A stretch of 52,097 nt of DNA from Clostridium thermobutyricum (GTDB taxonomy: Bacteria; Bacillota; Clostridia; Ch29), in contig JAENYX010000017.1 in NCBI GenBank assembly GCA_016841565.1, positions 1 through 52,097 on the forward strand. Direction: 5' to 3'. The position numbers and the translations under genes are program-made. The notes under the pieces are model-generated. The model worked only from the letters and a program-made list of their open reading frames with translations, was not told where the DNA came from and ran no database searches. Of this stretch, positions 13,922 through 22,836 are shown in pieces (positions within the stretch are counted from its first letter, which is position 1; each line of letters starts with the position of its first letter).

Positions 13922-15184
13922 TTATCTCCGTTCTAAGCAGATATGCCTTTTCGCTGCGCCGGTAAAGGGGCTGACCTGAGCGCGGCTTATCCTTATGTCA
14001 ACGCTACAGGCAAGATTTGTTTTTATATATGACGACAGCCTGCTGCTGTCCAAATCTTGCACCGCTTCCACTGTCAGGCTTAAAACATCCGCCCGGTCCG
14101 ACACGATAAGCTTGGCACCGTAGTTGCGAATACCGGGAACCGCAAACATGACCTCGTCCAGTTTATGTATACTCAAGCCTTCCCCGCCTTTTAATGATAT
14201 GGTATTGGCGTACCGGCCCATAACCTTGTCAAGTCGTGGCAGGATACCACCGCAGAAACAGGCCCCTGTCAGCATTCGTGCCATATCCCCGGTACGGTAG
14301 CGTATAAGCGGCATGGCCTCCCGGGCAAGCGTTGTAATCACAACCTCACCGTACTGACCTGGCACAGCCTGTCTTCCCGACTCCGGGTCCACAATCTCAA
14401 ACAGCAGGTCGGCGTCACGCAAATGATAACCTAATCCCGCCCTGCATTGGACACCGCCGCCGAAACCCGTTTCGGTCATCCCGTAATGGGTAAACACACG
14501 GCACTTCCACCTGTCCACCAAATCCTTTATAATACTTTCCGGCACATAATCGGCACTTAGCAGCACGCTTTTGGGACGTAAATTTCCATCCGTACGGGCC
14601 ATATGTATTACCTCAGCAGGTACCCCCACCAGGCAGTCAAACCCCTTGGCTGCATCAATCGCCCTTTGCACATCCTTTACATTGCCGTGTATATGCGCCT
14701 CCGCGCCAATCCGTGACAGCGCTTTCTGCAATAAATCGCCTATACTGTATTGGGTTGCTCCCGACATCAAAACAAGGGTTTTCTCTCCGCTTTGCGTCAT
14801 TGTAGACATGCCGCAGGCAAAGAAATCGGCCGTTTTCTCCAAATCCTGCCCGGTGAAAAAAATCCTTTTAGGCCTTCCCGAGCTGCCGGAGGTGGACAGC
14901 GTAACAATACGTGATACCTCCCGCTGCGGTACGCAGAGAAAGCTCTCAGGGTTGCAGACAACATCCTCCGGCCGGGTAAAGGGAATATCCTGCATATCAT
15001 GCACCCATTCAAGCCTTGCGGTATCAACTCCCTGAAGCCTTTCGGCATAATACCTGCAATTTCCCCGGGCGTATTCTATGGTCTCTTTTACTTTTTCCAT
15101 CTGCCACTTCTTAAGGGTTTCCGCCGTAAGCCGTTCCTTTAAACCGGTACGCCGGGCCACCCATGCCTGAACCGGTGAAATCAT
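13922..15184 (-). CDS. AMP-dependent CoA-ligase-like enzyme (PaaK-like, DVU_1553-type)
   Basis: 420 aa, close to phenylacetate-CoA ligase length. It contains LSTSGSSGRPKRIFFTG near residue 122 (phosphate-binding P-loop of acyl-adenylate enzymes), THYGMTETGFGGG near 235 (A5-type motif) and IRYRTGDMAR near 297. It therefore very likely activates a carboxylate with ATP; the acceptor (CoA or another group) is not visible. A run of Cys (ACFCGG) sits near 315. It starts 1 bp after the methyltransferase gene's stop. Genes like it travel with a Mop-type aldehyde oxidoreductase in Desulfovibrio, so it could use the carboxylic acid made from an aldehyde, or belong to cofactor modification. Confidence 0.82.
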   Translation of the reverse strand: MISPVQAWVARRTGLKERLTAETLKKWQMEKVKETIEYARGNCRYYAERLQGVDTARLEWVHDMQDIPFTRPEDVVCNPESFLCVPQREVSRIVTLSTSGSSGRPKRIFFTGQDLEKTADFFACGMSTMTQSGEKTLVLMSGATQYSIGDLLQKALSRIGAEAHIHGNVKDVQRAIDAAKGFDCLVGVPAEVIHMARTDGNLRPKSVLLSADYVPESIIKDLVDRWKCRVFTHYGMTETGFGGGVQCRAGLGYHLRDADLLFEIVDPESGRQAVPGQYGEVVITTLAREAMPLIRYRTGDMARMLTGACFCGGILPRLDKVMGRYANTISLKGGEGLSIHKLDEVMFAVPGIRNYGAKLIVSDRADVLSLTVEAVQDLDSSRLSSYIKTNLACSVDIRISRAQVSPFTGAAKRHICLERR

Positions 15185-15847
15185 CTATATGCACTCCTTT
15201 TTGGCAATAATAAGGCAGTATCCGCACTTAACAGCCCGCATCTTGCAGCAGTCGGTTTTCAAATTGGCATACAGCGCATTTATGCCGTACTCAAAAATCA
15301 TCTGTCCCCAGGTTGCCCGCAGGAGGTCTGAATAATCTTCAAATAGTTCAACCGAAAAATTATTGCTCTGAAGTTGCCTGCAGAGTTCTTCCCTGGAGGC
15401 TACCCGCCCCAGCAGACCGCAAAGCTGCGCCGGTTGGCCCCGGGCATAGATGTCGGAAATTATTAAATATCCGTCAGGCTTCAGAATACGGGTAACTTCA
15501 CTTAATACCGCATCGGGGTTTTTCATTTTGGACAGGCTGCACTCAAAAAACATCCCGTCCATCTCCCGGTCACCGAAGGGCATGTGCAAAGCATCGCCGA
15601 GCCGCAGCCAGTCTGACTGCGGGTAAGCCTTGGCCTGTGCCAAAACCTCAGCATCCTTTTCGATGCCGTAGGTGTCCAGCCCGTATTTACCTGCGACATG
15701 CCTCACCGTAGCGCCCAAACCGCAGCCCACGTCGAGCAGCTTTGCGCCTTTGGTAAAATTGCAAAACTCCATTGCCCTGTCGGTTATGGTAAACCCTCCC
15801 GGACGGCAAACTCCGGTATTGCAAACTTCCGCCTTATTCATAATCAT
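15185..15847 (-). CDS. Class I SAM-dependent methyltransferase (DVU_1556-type)
   Basis: 220 aa from the ATG at 15847, which overlaps the TGA of the radical SAM gene (ATGA) and has an AAGGTGG site 8 nt upstream; a longer open frame reaches 15880. The SAM-binding motif LLDVGCGLGATVRHVAGKYG lies near residue 40. It is followed by YGIEKDAEV, GDALHMPFGDREMDG and ILKPDGYLIISDIYARG, the usual order for the UbiE/arsenite-methyltransferase-like fold. A C-terminal MRAVKCGYCLII adds cysteines. Substrate unknown. Coupling to the radical SAM gene suggests that the two modify the same molecule. Confidence 0.8.
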   Translation of the reverse strand: MIMNKAEVCNTGVCRPGGFTITDRAMEFCNFTKGAKLLDVGCGLGATVRHVAGKYGLDTYGIEKDAEVLAQAKAYPQSDWLRLGDALHMPFGDREMDGMFFECSLSKMKNPDAVLSEVTRILKPDGYLIISDIYARGQPAQLCGLLGRVASREELCRQLQSNNFSVELFEDYSDLLRATWGQMIFEYGINALYANLKTDCCKMRAVKCGYCLIIAKKECI

Positions 15848-17154
15848 GGCTTTTGCCACCTTGAAAGATAATAAGAACAAAAGGGCACAAACCTGTCCTT
15901 ATCGAATACATGGAGGCTGCACCGGCGCAGACGCTCCATATCTATATTACCGGCATCCTGGAATGCCATAGCCGTCACCGTGAAGCCGTGGGTCTTTACC
16001 CGCTGCAGGAAGTATTCCATGCTGTTTATATCCGGCTCATTACTGCAGCAGCATGGCTTATCATTTTGGACCTGCGGCTGCCGCTGCCAGCGGCGGGATA
16101 TAAATGCACGGTTTTTTTCGGCAGGGGTAGGAGTGCAACACCCTTCCCCGGCCTGTTCGCGATGCGATAAGGGTACAAGCCTATCCGGCATCACAACGAA
16201 ATTGCCGTGAAAGCCGCACAAGGGATGGTTGCAGCGGGATGGAATTATGTTTTCCAGCTTAATGAGCCCGCCGGCCTGTTCCTCAATCCCAAAAAGAAGC
16301 TCATCCAACGTAAACCGCATATCATCCGCGGGCAGTTCGGGTATGCGGCCAAAATAGCTTACCGGCTGGAAATGCACGCCGCGAACCGCCGGCGACCGGG
16401 ACACGGCAAACTTCAGTATATCTCCTATGTTATGGGTGTTAATCCCGGGAACCAGCGTCGGCACAAGGGTTACGCCTATATTGTATTCTGCACAGTTGTC
16501 AATAGCCCGCTGCTTTACTTTAAGTAGCCTTCTCCCGCGCAGCTTTTGGTGTATGGCGTCCTCGGTGCCGTCAAACTGCATGAATACAAAGGACAGCCCC
16601 GCCCGGGCAAGCTTCTCCAGGTATCCCTTGTCCCCGGCCAGGCGTATGCCGTTGCTGTTTAACTGTACGTACCTGCATCCGGCTTCCTTTGCCGCGGCAA
16701 CTATCTGCGGCAGGTCGTCGCGCACAGTGGGCTCGCCGCCGCTTAGCTGCACCAATGTTTCTCCCGGTTTTGCCAGCCGGTTTAACCAAAGGCGGATTTG
16801 CTCCAACGTCGGGTCGGGGCTGCCCTTATTGTCGGCAAAGCAAAAACGGCAGTTAAGGTTGCAACGGTCGGTAACCTCCAGCAGAGTACAGCAAGTGTCC
16901 TGGGCATGGTACGAGCAAAGGCCGCAGTCATTGGGACAGTTAGGGTTCCCTCCATCACCCGTTTCTCCCGCGTTTTTGGTCCAGTCATCCATATCCACAT
17001 GCCCGCGCCATATAACGGTGGAAAAACCTCCGTGATCGGGACATTCCTTCTGCATGTATATACTGCCCTTTATTCGCACATAACTGGCCGGCAGTCTCTT
17101 AAGGCATACCGGACAGACACTGTAAGTATTTCGGATAATCTCCCTATCTCCCAT
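15844..17154 (-). CDS. Radical SAM protein of the molybdoenzyme cluster (TrsS-type)
   Basis: 436 aa. An N-terminal zinc-ribbon-like part (CPVCLKRLPA ... CPDHGG) and a CPNDCGLCSYH motif precede the radical SAM motif CNLNCRFCFAD near residue 97. Glycine-rich LSGGEPTVRDDLP follows, and a second Cys-rich stretch (CCTPTPAEKN, then DKPCCCS) lies near 340-360. The overall plan recalls the MJ0619-like group, whose members do difficult C-C or methylation chemistry. In Desulfovibrio-type clusters a radical SAM protein named TrsS occurs with the same neighbours, as I recall. The substrate is unknown. It overlaps the methyltransferase by 4 nt and begins right after the 64-aa redox protein. Confidence 0.8.
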   Translation of the reverse strand: MGDREIIRNTYSVCPVCLKRLPASYVRIKGSIYMQKECPDHGGFSTVIWRGHVDMDDWTKNAGETGDGGNPNCPNDCGLCSYHAQDTCCTLLEVTDRCNLNCRFCFADNKGSPDPTLEQIRLWLNRLAKPGETLVQLSGGEPTVRDDLPQIVAAAKEAGCRYVQLNSNGIRLAGDKGYLEKLARAGLSFVFMQFDGTEDAIHQKLRGRRLLKVKQRAIDNCAEYNIGVTLVPTLVPGINTHNIGDILKFAVSRSPAVRGVHFQPVSYFGRIPELPADDMRFTLDELLFGIEEQAGGLIKLENIIPSRCNHPLCGFHGNFVVMPDRLVPLSHREQAGEGCCTPTPAEKNRAFISRRWQRQPQVQNDKPCCCSNEPDINSMEYFLQRVKTHGFTVTAMAFQDAGNIDMERLRRCSLHVFDKDRFVPFCSYYLSRWQKP

Positions 17155-17349
17155 TTACTTGTCCTCCAACTGCATTTCCACTTCTGCTATCCGGCCTTTG
17201 GCCAGGTCCTCCGGAATATAAACCTCGCCGCATTCCGGACATCTCAGAATATCGGCATGGAAGCTGTGTCCCAAATACTCGAAATATGTCTTCTGGGCTT
17301 TAAGCTCCACCCTGCACCTATGACAAATGAGCGTATTCTTTTCTTTCAT
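17155..17349 (-). CDS. Small CxxC/CxxC redox or zinc-ribbon protein (DVU_1557-type)
   Basis: 64 aa with two CxxC pairs: CHRC near residue 9 and CPECGE near 38. A Y(F)EYLGHSFHADILRCPECGEVYIPEDL core separates them, and a helical acidic tail follows. The pattern suits a zinc ribbon or rubredoxin-like site. It fits exactly between the flavin/Fe-S oxidoreductase (4 bp before it) and the radical SAM gene (directly after it), so the three are surely co-transcribed. It may deliver electrons to, or scaffold, the radical SAM enzyme. Confidence 0.75.
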   Translation of the reverse strand: MKEKNTLICHRCRVELKAQKTYFEYLGHSFHADILRCPECGEVYIPEDLAKGRIAEVEMQLEDK

Positions 17350-17353
17350 GCCG

Positions 17354-19591
17354 TTATTCCTCCTCTATCTTCATTCGGTGGCTGTACGCGTTCAGCAATT
17401 CAAACCCGTCATCCCTCTTGCGGTACAGAGCCCAGTAGGTCATACAACCAATCATCAAATGCCCGGCAAAGGAGTTGGAGTTTGCATCCTCAATCTTCCT
17501 TCCACTTAGTTCGCAGTGTTCCACCACTTTCTCAATATCGGATTCCAGTATCATTTCATCGCTCAGCTTTTGCTTAAGGCCCGGGGAAATGTACAGTTTT
17601 ATTTTGTTTTCCATTTGTTCTTCCTCCGCTTCTTTCTTCCAGTATTCCTCCAACAGCTTGCGTTTAAGCTGGGTTCTATTGTATCTTCGCCCCGTCAGGG
17701 TGGGAGGTTTTCTGACAGCGTCATTCAGGCCGAATATTACATCCAATATGTGATAACACGGCTTCCCTGCCGACGCAAAGATGTCCCGGCAATTTGCACA
17801 GTATGCTATATAGGGATTGTCACTCTGCGCAATTCTCACCTTTACCACCTCACGGGCAAATGAGGGGTTGGCGGCAGATACCTGTCCGCCCCAGCTGCAG
17901 CACCGGGCATATTTTCCCTCATAGGGGAGCCTTTGAAGGCTGAAGCCTGCCTGCCCGGCCAGTTGTCGTACCGCCTGATGGAGCTCTGGTTCGTTTCTGC
18001 CGGTACAGGGGTCAAAAACCGAAACGGTTTCACCGCCTGCATCCCTGGCCGGGTAAATACCCAGTTCCGATATCAAGTTGTAAAGGAAAACGCCCTGCAC
18101 TTCGGGTAAGTATTTCCCGAACATCTGCTTGCAGGTGGGACAGGCAAAGACTGCGGCTGGCTTTCCAAGGGAAATCCAATCTTCCCGCAGCCTTTCTACT
18201 ACATCCCTGTGAATAGGGCCTTCCCCCGCCCATTCGGCGGGAGCTCCGCAGCAGCCCAGCATGAGGGCGGTATCTGGGTGGTGTGTCGTAAGGAGCCGAT
18301 AGCTCTCGGTAACATACCGGGGGTCCGACGCCCCCAACTGGCAGCCCGGGAAAAACACGTACCTGCTTTTGGTGTGCCCCTTCGGCAGCTTACAAAGTGC
18401 TGCCTCATGACTGTTTGTAAACTCCATGTCCCGAAGCCAGAAGTCATGGAACGCCCAGGGCATAGCCCCCTTTTGGCGCATGGCGCGATGACTTTGAAGC
18501 AGCAAGTCGCCGGTATCTATCCCTTGAGGACACACCTCTTTACACAGTCCGCACTGGTTGCAGGTGGATATAAGACGCGTTGCCACGGTACCGTCCCCGT
18601 CAAGGGTACCGGGATGAACGGTAATCTCGGCCTCTTCTCCTATGCGCTTGGGGAACTTGCTGTAATAGCGCATTAAATCGCAGTGACGGATACAGGCGTC
18701 ACAGCTGCATAAAAGACAGCGCCTGGCCTCGTTCACGGCATGGTCCTGAGTAAAGGGTTCTCCCCGGGCAAGCAGCGCCTGCTCCTGAATAGTAATAAAT
18801 TCGGGGTTTAACTGGATTTTTGTTTCTCCCTCTTCCAAGGGCTGGTTCATACCACCGGTCTTTATATACCGTTCTATGGCCTTTGTCACATTCAAACCGT
18901 CTGCTATGGCCTCTATTATGTTCCTGCCGCAAAGCTCCCCGCCGAGGAATACTCCGGGTTTGTTGCTTGCAAAGGCTCCCCTTGGGTCGGATTTCAGTCC
19001 GAAATCGGTACCGCCTGCTCCGGTGGCAATGTACACGGCATCAAAATCCAGTTGTTCCAAGCTTTTAATTTCGCTATTAAGAAGCAGCGTATAATCCTCA
19101 TACATAAACTGTCTTTCAATCTCGGCCAGAAAAACCTCCGGAGGCAGTAGGTCCCACAGATGACCCCCGATTCTACCCGACTTTTCCAAAACAGTAACGT
19201 CATATTTTTTGGATGACAGGCGGAGAGCACACCCAAGCCCGCTTATACCTGCTCCGATTACCGCTATCTTTTTGTTTTTTGCAGGCAGGTTATAGCTGTT
19301 TGGTTTTATGTTTCGCGCGTAGTCTATAGCCGACTTTTCAAGAAGCCTCATTGCAACGGCCTGGTCCTTAAAGCGCCTGAGGCATACGTCTTTGCAGGGC
19401 TCATGGCATATTTCCGATACTATGCCGGGAAACCCAACCGCGTTCAGGTAAGTTCTGTACGCAGCATTAAAAGCACCCCGCTGAATTTTGGGAATAAAAT
19501 CCCTGATATCCAGCCCAAAGGGGCAGGCAACAGTGCAGAAAGCAGGCTCATTTTGCAGACAGGTTTTAATTTTCTCCTTAAACTTTTCCAT
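17354..19591 (-). CDS. FAD/NAD-linked Fe-S oxidoreductase with CCG domains (GltD/HdrB-like fusion)
   Basis: About 745 aa; the ATG at 19591 has a GGAG site, and an upstream ATG at 19603 is also in frame. Order of parts: an N-terminal GltD-type Fe-S region (CTVACPFGLDIRDF, then CHEPCKDVCLRR near 65-75); a Rossmann FAD site VIGAGISGLGCAL near 113; a CxxCxxC region (RRCLLCSCDACIRHCD) near 320; a ferredoxin motif CNQCGLCKEVCPQG near 372; two CCG-type domains of heterodisulfide-reductase kind (LGCCGAPAEW and YARCCSWGG); and a C-terminal ~85-residue extension of unknown fold. It most likely feeds electrons to or takes them from the Mop-like oxidoreductase. It starts 270 bp after that gene, beyond a hairpin and a repeat. 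Confidence 0.82.
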   Translation of the reverse strand: MEKFKEKIKTCLQNEPAFCTVACPFGLDIRDFIPKIQRGAFNAAYRTYLNAVGFPGIVSEICHEPCKDVCLRRFKDQAVAMRLLEKSAIDYARNIKPNSYNLPAKNKKIAVIGAGISGLGCALRLSSKKYDVTVLEKSGRIGGHLWDLLPPEVFLAEIERQFMYEDYTLLLNSEIKSLEQLDFDAVYIATGAGGTDFGLKSDPRGAFASNKPGVFLGGELCGRNIIEAIADGLNVTKAIERYIKTGGMNQPLEEGETKIQLNPEFITIQEQALLARGEPFTQDHAVNEARRCLLCSCDACIRHCDLMRYYSKFPKRIGEEAEITVHPGTLDGDGTVATRLISTCNQCGLCKEVCPQGIDTGDLLLQSHRAMRQKGAMPWAFHDFWLRDMEFTNSHEAALCKLPKGHTKSRYVFFPGCQLGASDPRYVTESYRLLTTHHPDTALMLGCCGAPAEWAGEGPIHRDVVERLREDWISLGKPAAVFACPTCKQMFGKYLPEVQGVFLYNLISELGIYPARDAGGETVSVFDPCTGRNEPELHQAVRQLAGQAGFSLQRLPYEGKYARCCSWGGQVSAANPSFAREVVKVRIAQSDNPYIAYCANCRDIFASAGKPCYHILDVIFGLNDAVRKPPTLTGRRYNRTQLKRKLLEEYWKKEAEEEQMENKIKLYISPGLKQKLSDEMILESDIEKVVEHCELSGRKIEDANSNSFAGHLMIGCMTYWALYRKRDDGFELLNAYSHRMKIEEE

Positions 19592-19640
19592 AACAGGCTC
19601 CATTATTAAATATTAAGTATTAATAAAGTTACATAACATG

Positions 19641-19732
19641 TGTCATCCTGAGGAGGAACGACTGAATTATCTTTATTTGCCTTCCGAAAGATTCTTCGCT
19701 TACGCAAGACCTTCGCTTGGCTCAGGATGACA
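19641..19732. repeat. Palindrome-ended interspersed repeat (TGTCATCCTGAG type)
   Basis: Perfect 12-base inverted ends, TGTCATCCTGAG and CTCAGGATGACA, enclose a 68-base core containing CGAAAGATTCTTCGCTTACGC. Elements with these ends and a TTCGCT-rich core are widespread non-coding repeats in bacterial genomes. It lies in the spacer between the molybdoenzyme and the Fe-S oxidoreductase genes. No second copy is present in the window. Confidence 0.7.
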
Positions 19733-19807
19733 GTTGTGCAAAGCCTTTATAACATTATATATAGGCTATTTTTTGTTATTTTGTACTCCAAAACAGTTAT
19801 TGCGGCA

Positions 19808-19837
19808 TCCGGACTGTGAAAATTACCACAGTCCGGA
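19808..19837 (-). terminator. Strong hairpin after the molybdoenzyme gene
   Basis: TCCGGACTGTG and CACAGTCCGGA form an 11-pair perfect stem with an 8-base loop, 23 nt after the stop codon on the minus strand. No T-run follows on that strand, so it may be a weak terminator or a 3'-end stabiliser that sets a higher level of the upstream mRNA. Confidence 0.5.
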
Positions 19838-19860
19838 CACAAACACAATACACTGGCATA

Positions 19861-22782
19861 CTAGAAAAATCTCTCGCCGTCTCCGCCGCCCAGCGGAATA
19901 AAGAAATCATCTCCTCCGTACTTAACGGGATTGGCCTTCATGTCTTCAAGATCATCATACAGGTCGGAGCCCAGGAAGTATTTCTTCGGCGGCTCTACCT
20001 TTCCTCCGGCAGCTATAATATCCAGTCCTGCCTTTACCTTTTCCGGCGTTGCGGGCATCTCGTAAATACGCACACCGCAGGCGTTATATATGGCGTTTAA
20101 TACCGCCATATGTCCAGAGGACTGGAAACCTTCGGAAGCACCCGAGGAACCAAAGGGTCCCTCCTCATCCGGCCGCTCGTAATGAATTGCGTTAATTTCA
20201 TCAGGAACATCCTTAATATACGATATACCGGCACCATACATGTTTGCATGTTTTTCCACGTCATGATAGTTTTCTCTTAGGGCAAAACCTATGGCATGGG
20301 AGATTGCACCGTAGGCCTGGCCATTAACAGCGTGGATGTTACCTATCTTGCCCACATCGTCTACACAGATAAAGCGAAGAACTTCTGTCTTACCGGTGGC
20401 GGTATCCACCTCCACCTCAGCGAGGTTCAGGCAGTACGTAAATGCCGGCGTGGGGTCGCCAATACCGGTATTGGGGTCAAGTCGGCAAAGTCCGGGAACG
20501 GTAGTGGTCTCATAGGTGCCATAGTACTTGGTCTCTATGCCCTCCGCAACCATCTCTTCATAGGTTCGATAAGTGCCATCAGGCTTGCGCATGGCGTTCA
20601 TAAGCTTCTCGGCGGCAGCTATGGTGGCATTACCGCTCATAAAATGAGTACGACTGGCCCCCGACATTCCGCTGTCGGGGCAAATCTTGGTATCGTTTTG
20701 CACAAGTCTTACCTGATCCGGGGTTATACCAAGGGGTTTTAAGGCTTCCAGCGTCAGCATTAATGAGCCTATATCGCCTCCCTGACCCATATTCTGATAT
20801 GTATCGTACTTTATAATCATGTTGTCCGGCCCCAGTTCAAGGGCTACCGTTGCCTTGTCGGTACCGCCCTCGGTAACGTTAAATCCTCCCCAGGAGATGC
20901 CAACGCCCCGGCGTTTCTCAGGAGTATCGGCGGCTTTGGCTTCCGCAACCGCTTTTTCATATATTGGCCGCATTATTTTCATCATTTCCTCCATCGGATA
21001 CTGGCGGAAGGGATAGCTGTTGATGTTGGTATCGCCTTCCCGTGCTATGTTTATCCAGCGGAACTCGAAGGGGTCAATACCCGCCTTCTCTGCAAGCATA
21101 TCCATAAGTGCCTCGGACAGGGTATAGGCCTGGGGTGAACCGTAGCTGCGGTATGCAGTACCAAAGTTATGGTTTGTGTTGGCTACCCGGATAAGCCCGG
21201 CCACATTGGGTACGTTATAGGGGAAGAATGCAAAACGGACCGGTTTTGTCATTTTATCGTCCGCGCCCCAGGAATAGGCCCCGTGGTCCATACCGAATTC
21301 AAACTCGGCAGCAGTAATCTTCCCGTTTTCATCACAGGCTACACGACCGTTGGAATGACATGGACTGCGTTTTCCGGAAAAATGCTGGTGCTCTTCATAA
21401 CTTAAAGACAGGGCCACCGGCATTTTGGTAACCACCGCAGCGGCACCGGCAAGGCAGAGGTCACCGGCGTTGGTGGACCATCCGAAGCTTGCTCCGGTAG
21501 AGTTCATTATTACACGCAATTTTTCCTTGGGAACGCCAAGTGAATTACCTATGCGTCCCTTTGCTGAGTAGACTCCCTGGGACTTGCACTGGAATGTCAG
21601 ATTGTCATCCTCGTCAAAATAGGCCTGAACGGTGGTGCCCTCTACCGACAAATGGGGCTGGCGGGTGGCATAAAAGCTACCTGACACGCTATAAACCGAA
21701 TTATCAATCATTTTCTGCACCTTGGAAGGCTCCTCCAGCCCCACACCTTTAAGGACAGGCTGCTTGGAGAAAATATTTGGTGTATCCTCATGGATACGTA
21801 TGGCATCCGGCATAGCAGCATCCAGAAAGCTTAAGTATTCCGGAAGCTTTTCAATTTCCACCTTTACCTTTGCCGCGGCTTCCCGGGCATGGTTCTTTGT
21901 ATCCGCAGCAACAAGGGCTACAACATCGCCGTAGCGGTATATCTTATCCTCTGCCAGCACCTTTCTGCTGGGAACCATGACCGTTGTACGCTCGTGCATC
22001 TGGCCCTCGGCCATTACGTTTGTACCTCCGGCTTCTTTTAATTCCTTATATGTAATGACCCTCACAACTCCGGGCATCTTTTCGGCTTCGGAGGTATCTA
22101 TCTTAAGAATTTTTGCATGGTGGGCAATTTTTGGCTGTACTACCGACACGTGCAATGTTTCCTTAGGCATCTTGAGTGCCTGGTCCTCTCCATAATCGGC
22201 TAGGCCGCAGACCTTTGCAATGGCCGTCGGACGTACCAGGGGCTTGCCGTAGTATTCCTTGTCCTGGGGAAGCTTGTAGGTAATATCCTCAATAGTGGCT
22301 TCCCCGCGTATAACCTTCGCCGCGTCCATAACCGCATCCACTATCTGTTTATATCCCGTACAGCGGCAGACGTTGCGGTGCTTGTGGAACCAATCCCTTA
22401 CCTCCTGGCGGGTGGGGCTGTCGTTTTCCTTTAAAAGTCCGTATGCCGAAACGATAAACCCCGGCGTACAGAAGCCGCACTGGACGGCGCCATTGTTCAT
22501 AAAGGCCACCTGCAGCGGGTGCAAGTTGGTGGGTGTGCCAATGCCCTCTATGGTAATAACCTTGCTGTACTCTTTGATCGAACCGATTTTTCTTGTACAG
22601 GAGCGGATAACCTTTCCGTCAAGTATTACCGAGCATGCTCCGCACACTCCGGTACCGCAGCCTACCTTAACACCCGTCAGCCCGAGGCGGCGCAGCACTT
22701 CGGCCAGCGTATCCTTTTCCGGGTCACAGGCAAACATACGGTTTACGCCGTTGATGTTAAGCCACATTTTTTTTAGTTTCAT
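19861..22782 (-). CDS. Molybdopterin-dependent aldehyde oxidoreductase / xanthine dehydrogenase-family enzyme (Mop-like)
   Basis: 973 aa from the ATG at 22782 (GGAGG, 7 nt spacing); another ATG lies two codons earlier, too close to that site. One chain holds both [2Fe-2S] domains and the molybdenum domain, as in Desulfovibrio Mop (~907 aa). The first cluster motif is CGTGVCGACS near residue 40. The second has CGFCTPG and CRCTGYKQI near 100-145. The molybdopterin part has GQGGDIGSL near 660 and GASEGFQSSG near 910, where the Glu fits the catalytic base of this family. There is no FAD domain. It oxidises an aldehyde or N-heterocycle with water as oxygen donor; the exact substrate is not readable. 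It follows a C_GCAxxG_C_C gene, under a Moco/Tuco riboswitch. Confidence 0.93.
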   Translation of the reverse strand: MKLKKMWLNINGVNRMFACDPEKDTLAEVLRRLGLTGVKVGCGTGVCGACSVILDGKVIRSCTRKIGSIKEYSKVITIEGIGTPTNLHPLQVAFMNNGAVQCGFCTPGFIVSAYGLLKENDSPTRQEVRDWFHKHRNVCRCTGYKQIVDAVMDAAKVIRGEATIEDITYKLPQDKEYYGKPLVRPTAIAKVCGLADYGEDQALKMPKETLHVSVVQPKIAHHAKILKIDTSEAEKMPGVVRVITYKELKEAGGTNVMAEGQMHERTTVMVPSRKVLAEDKIYRYGDVVALVAADTKNHAREAAAKVKVEIEKLPEYLSFLDAAMPDAIRIHEDTPNIFSKQPVLKGVGLEEPSKVQKMIDNSVYSVSGSFYATRQPHLSVEGTTVQAYFDEDDNLTFQCKSQGVYSAKGRIGNSLGVPKEKLRVIMNSTGASFGWSTNAGDLCLAGAAAVVTKMPVALSLSYEEHQHFSGKRSPCHSNGRVACDENGKITAAEFEFGMDHGAYSWGADDKMTKPVRFAFFPYNVPNVAGLIRVANTNHNFGTAYRSYGSPQAYTLSEALMDMLAEKAGIDPFEFRWINIAREGDTNINSYPFRQYPMEEMMKIMRPIYEKAVAEAKAADTPEKRRGVGISWGGFNVTEGGTDKATVALELGPDNMIIKYDTYQNMGQGGDIGSLMLTLEALKPLGITPDQVRLVQNDTKICPDSGMSGASRTHFMSGNATIAAAEKLMNAMRKPDGTYRTYEEMVAEGIETKYYGTYETTTVPGLCRLDPNTGIGDPTPAFTYCLNLAEVEVDTATGKTEVLRFICVDDVGKIGNIHAVNGQAYGAISHAIGFALRENYHDVEKHANMYGAGISYIKDVPDEINAIHYERPDEEGPFGSSGASEGFQSSGHMAVLNAIYNACGVRIYEMPATPEKVKAGLDIIAAGGKVEPPKKYFLGSDLYDDLEDMKANPVKYGGDDFFIPLGGGDGERFF

Positions 22783-22836
22783 TTTCATACCTCCATTCTT
22801 CTATTTTTAGTCCCAAACACCAAAAATGGGAAACCG

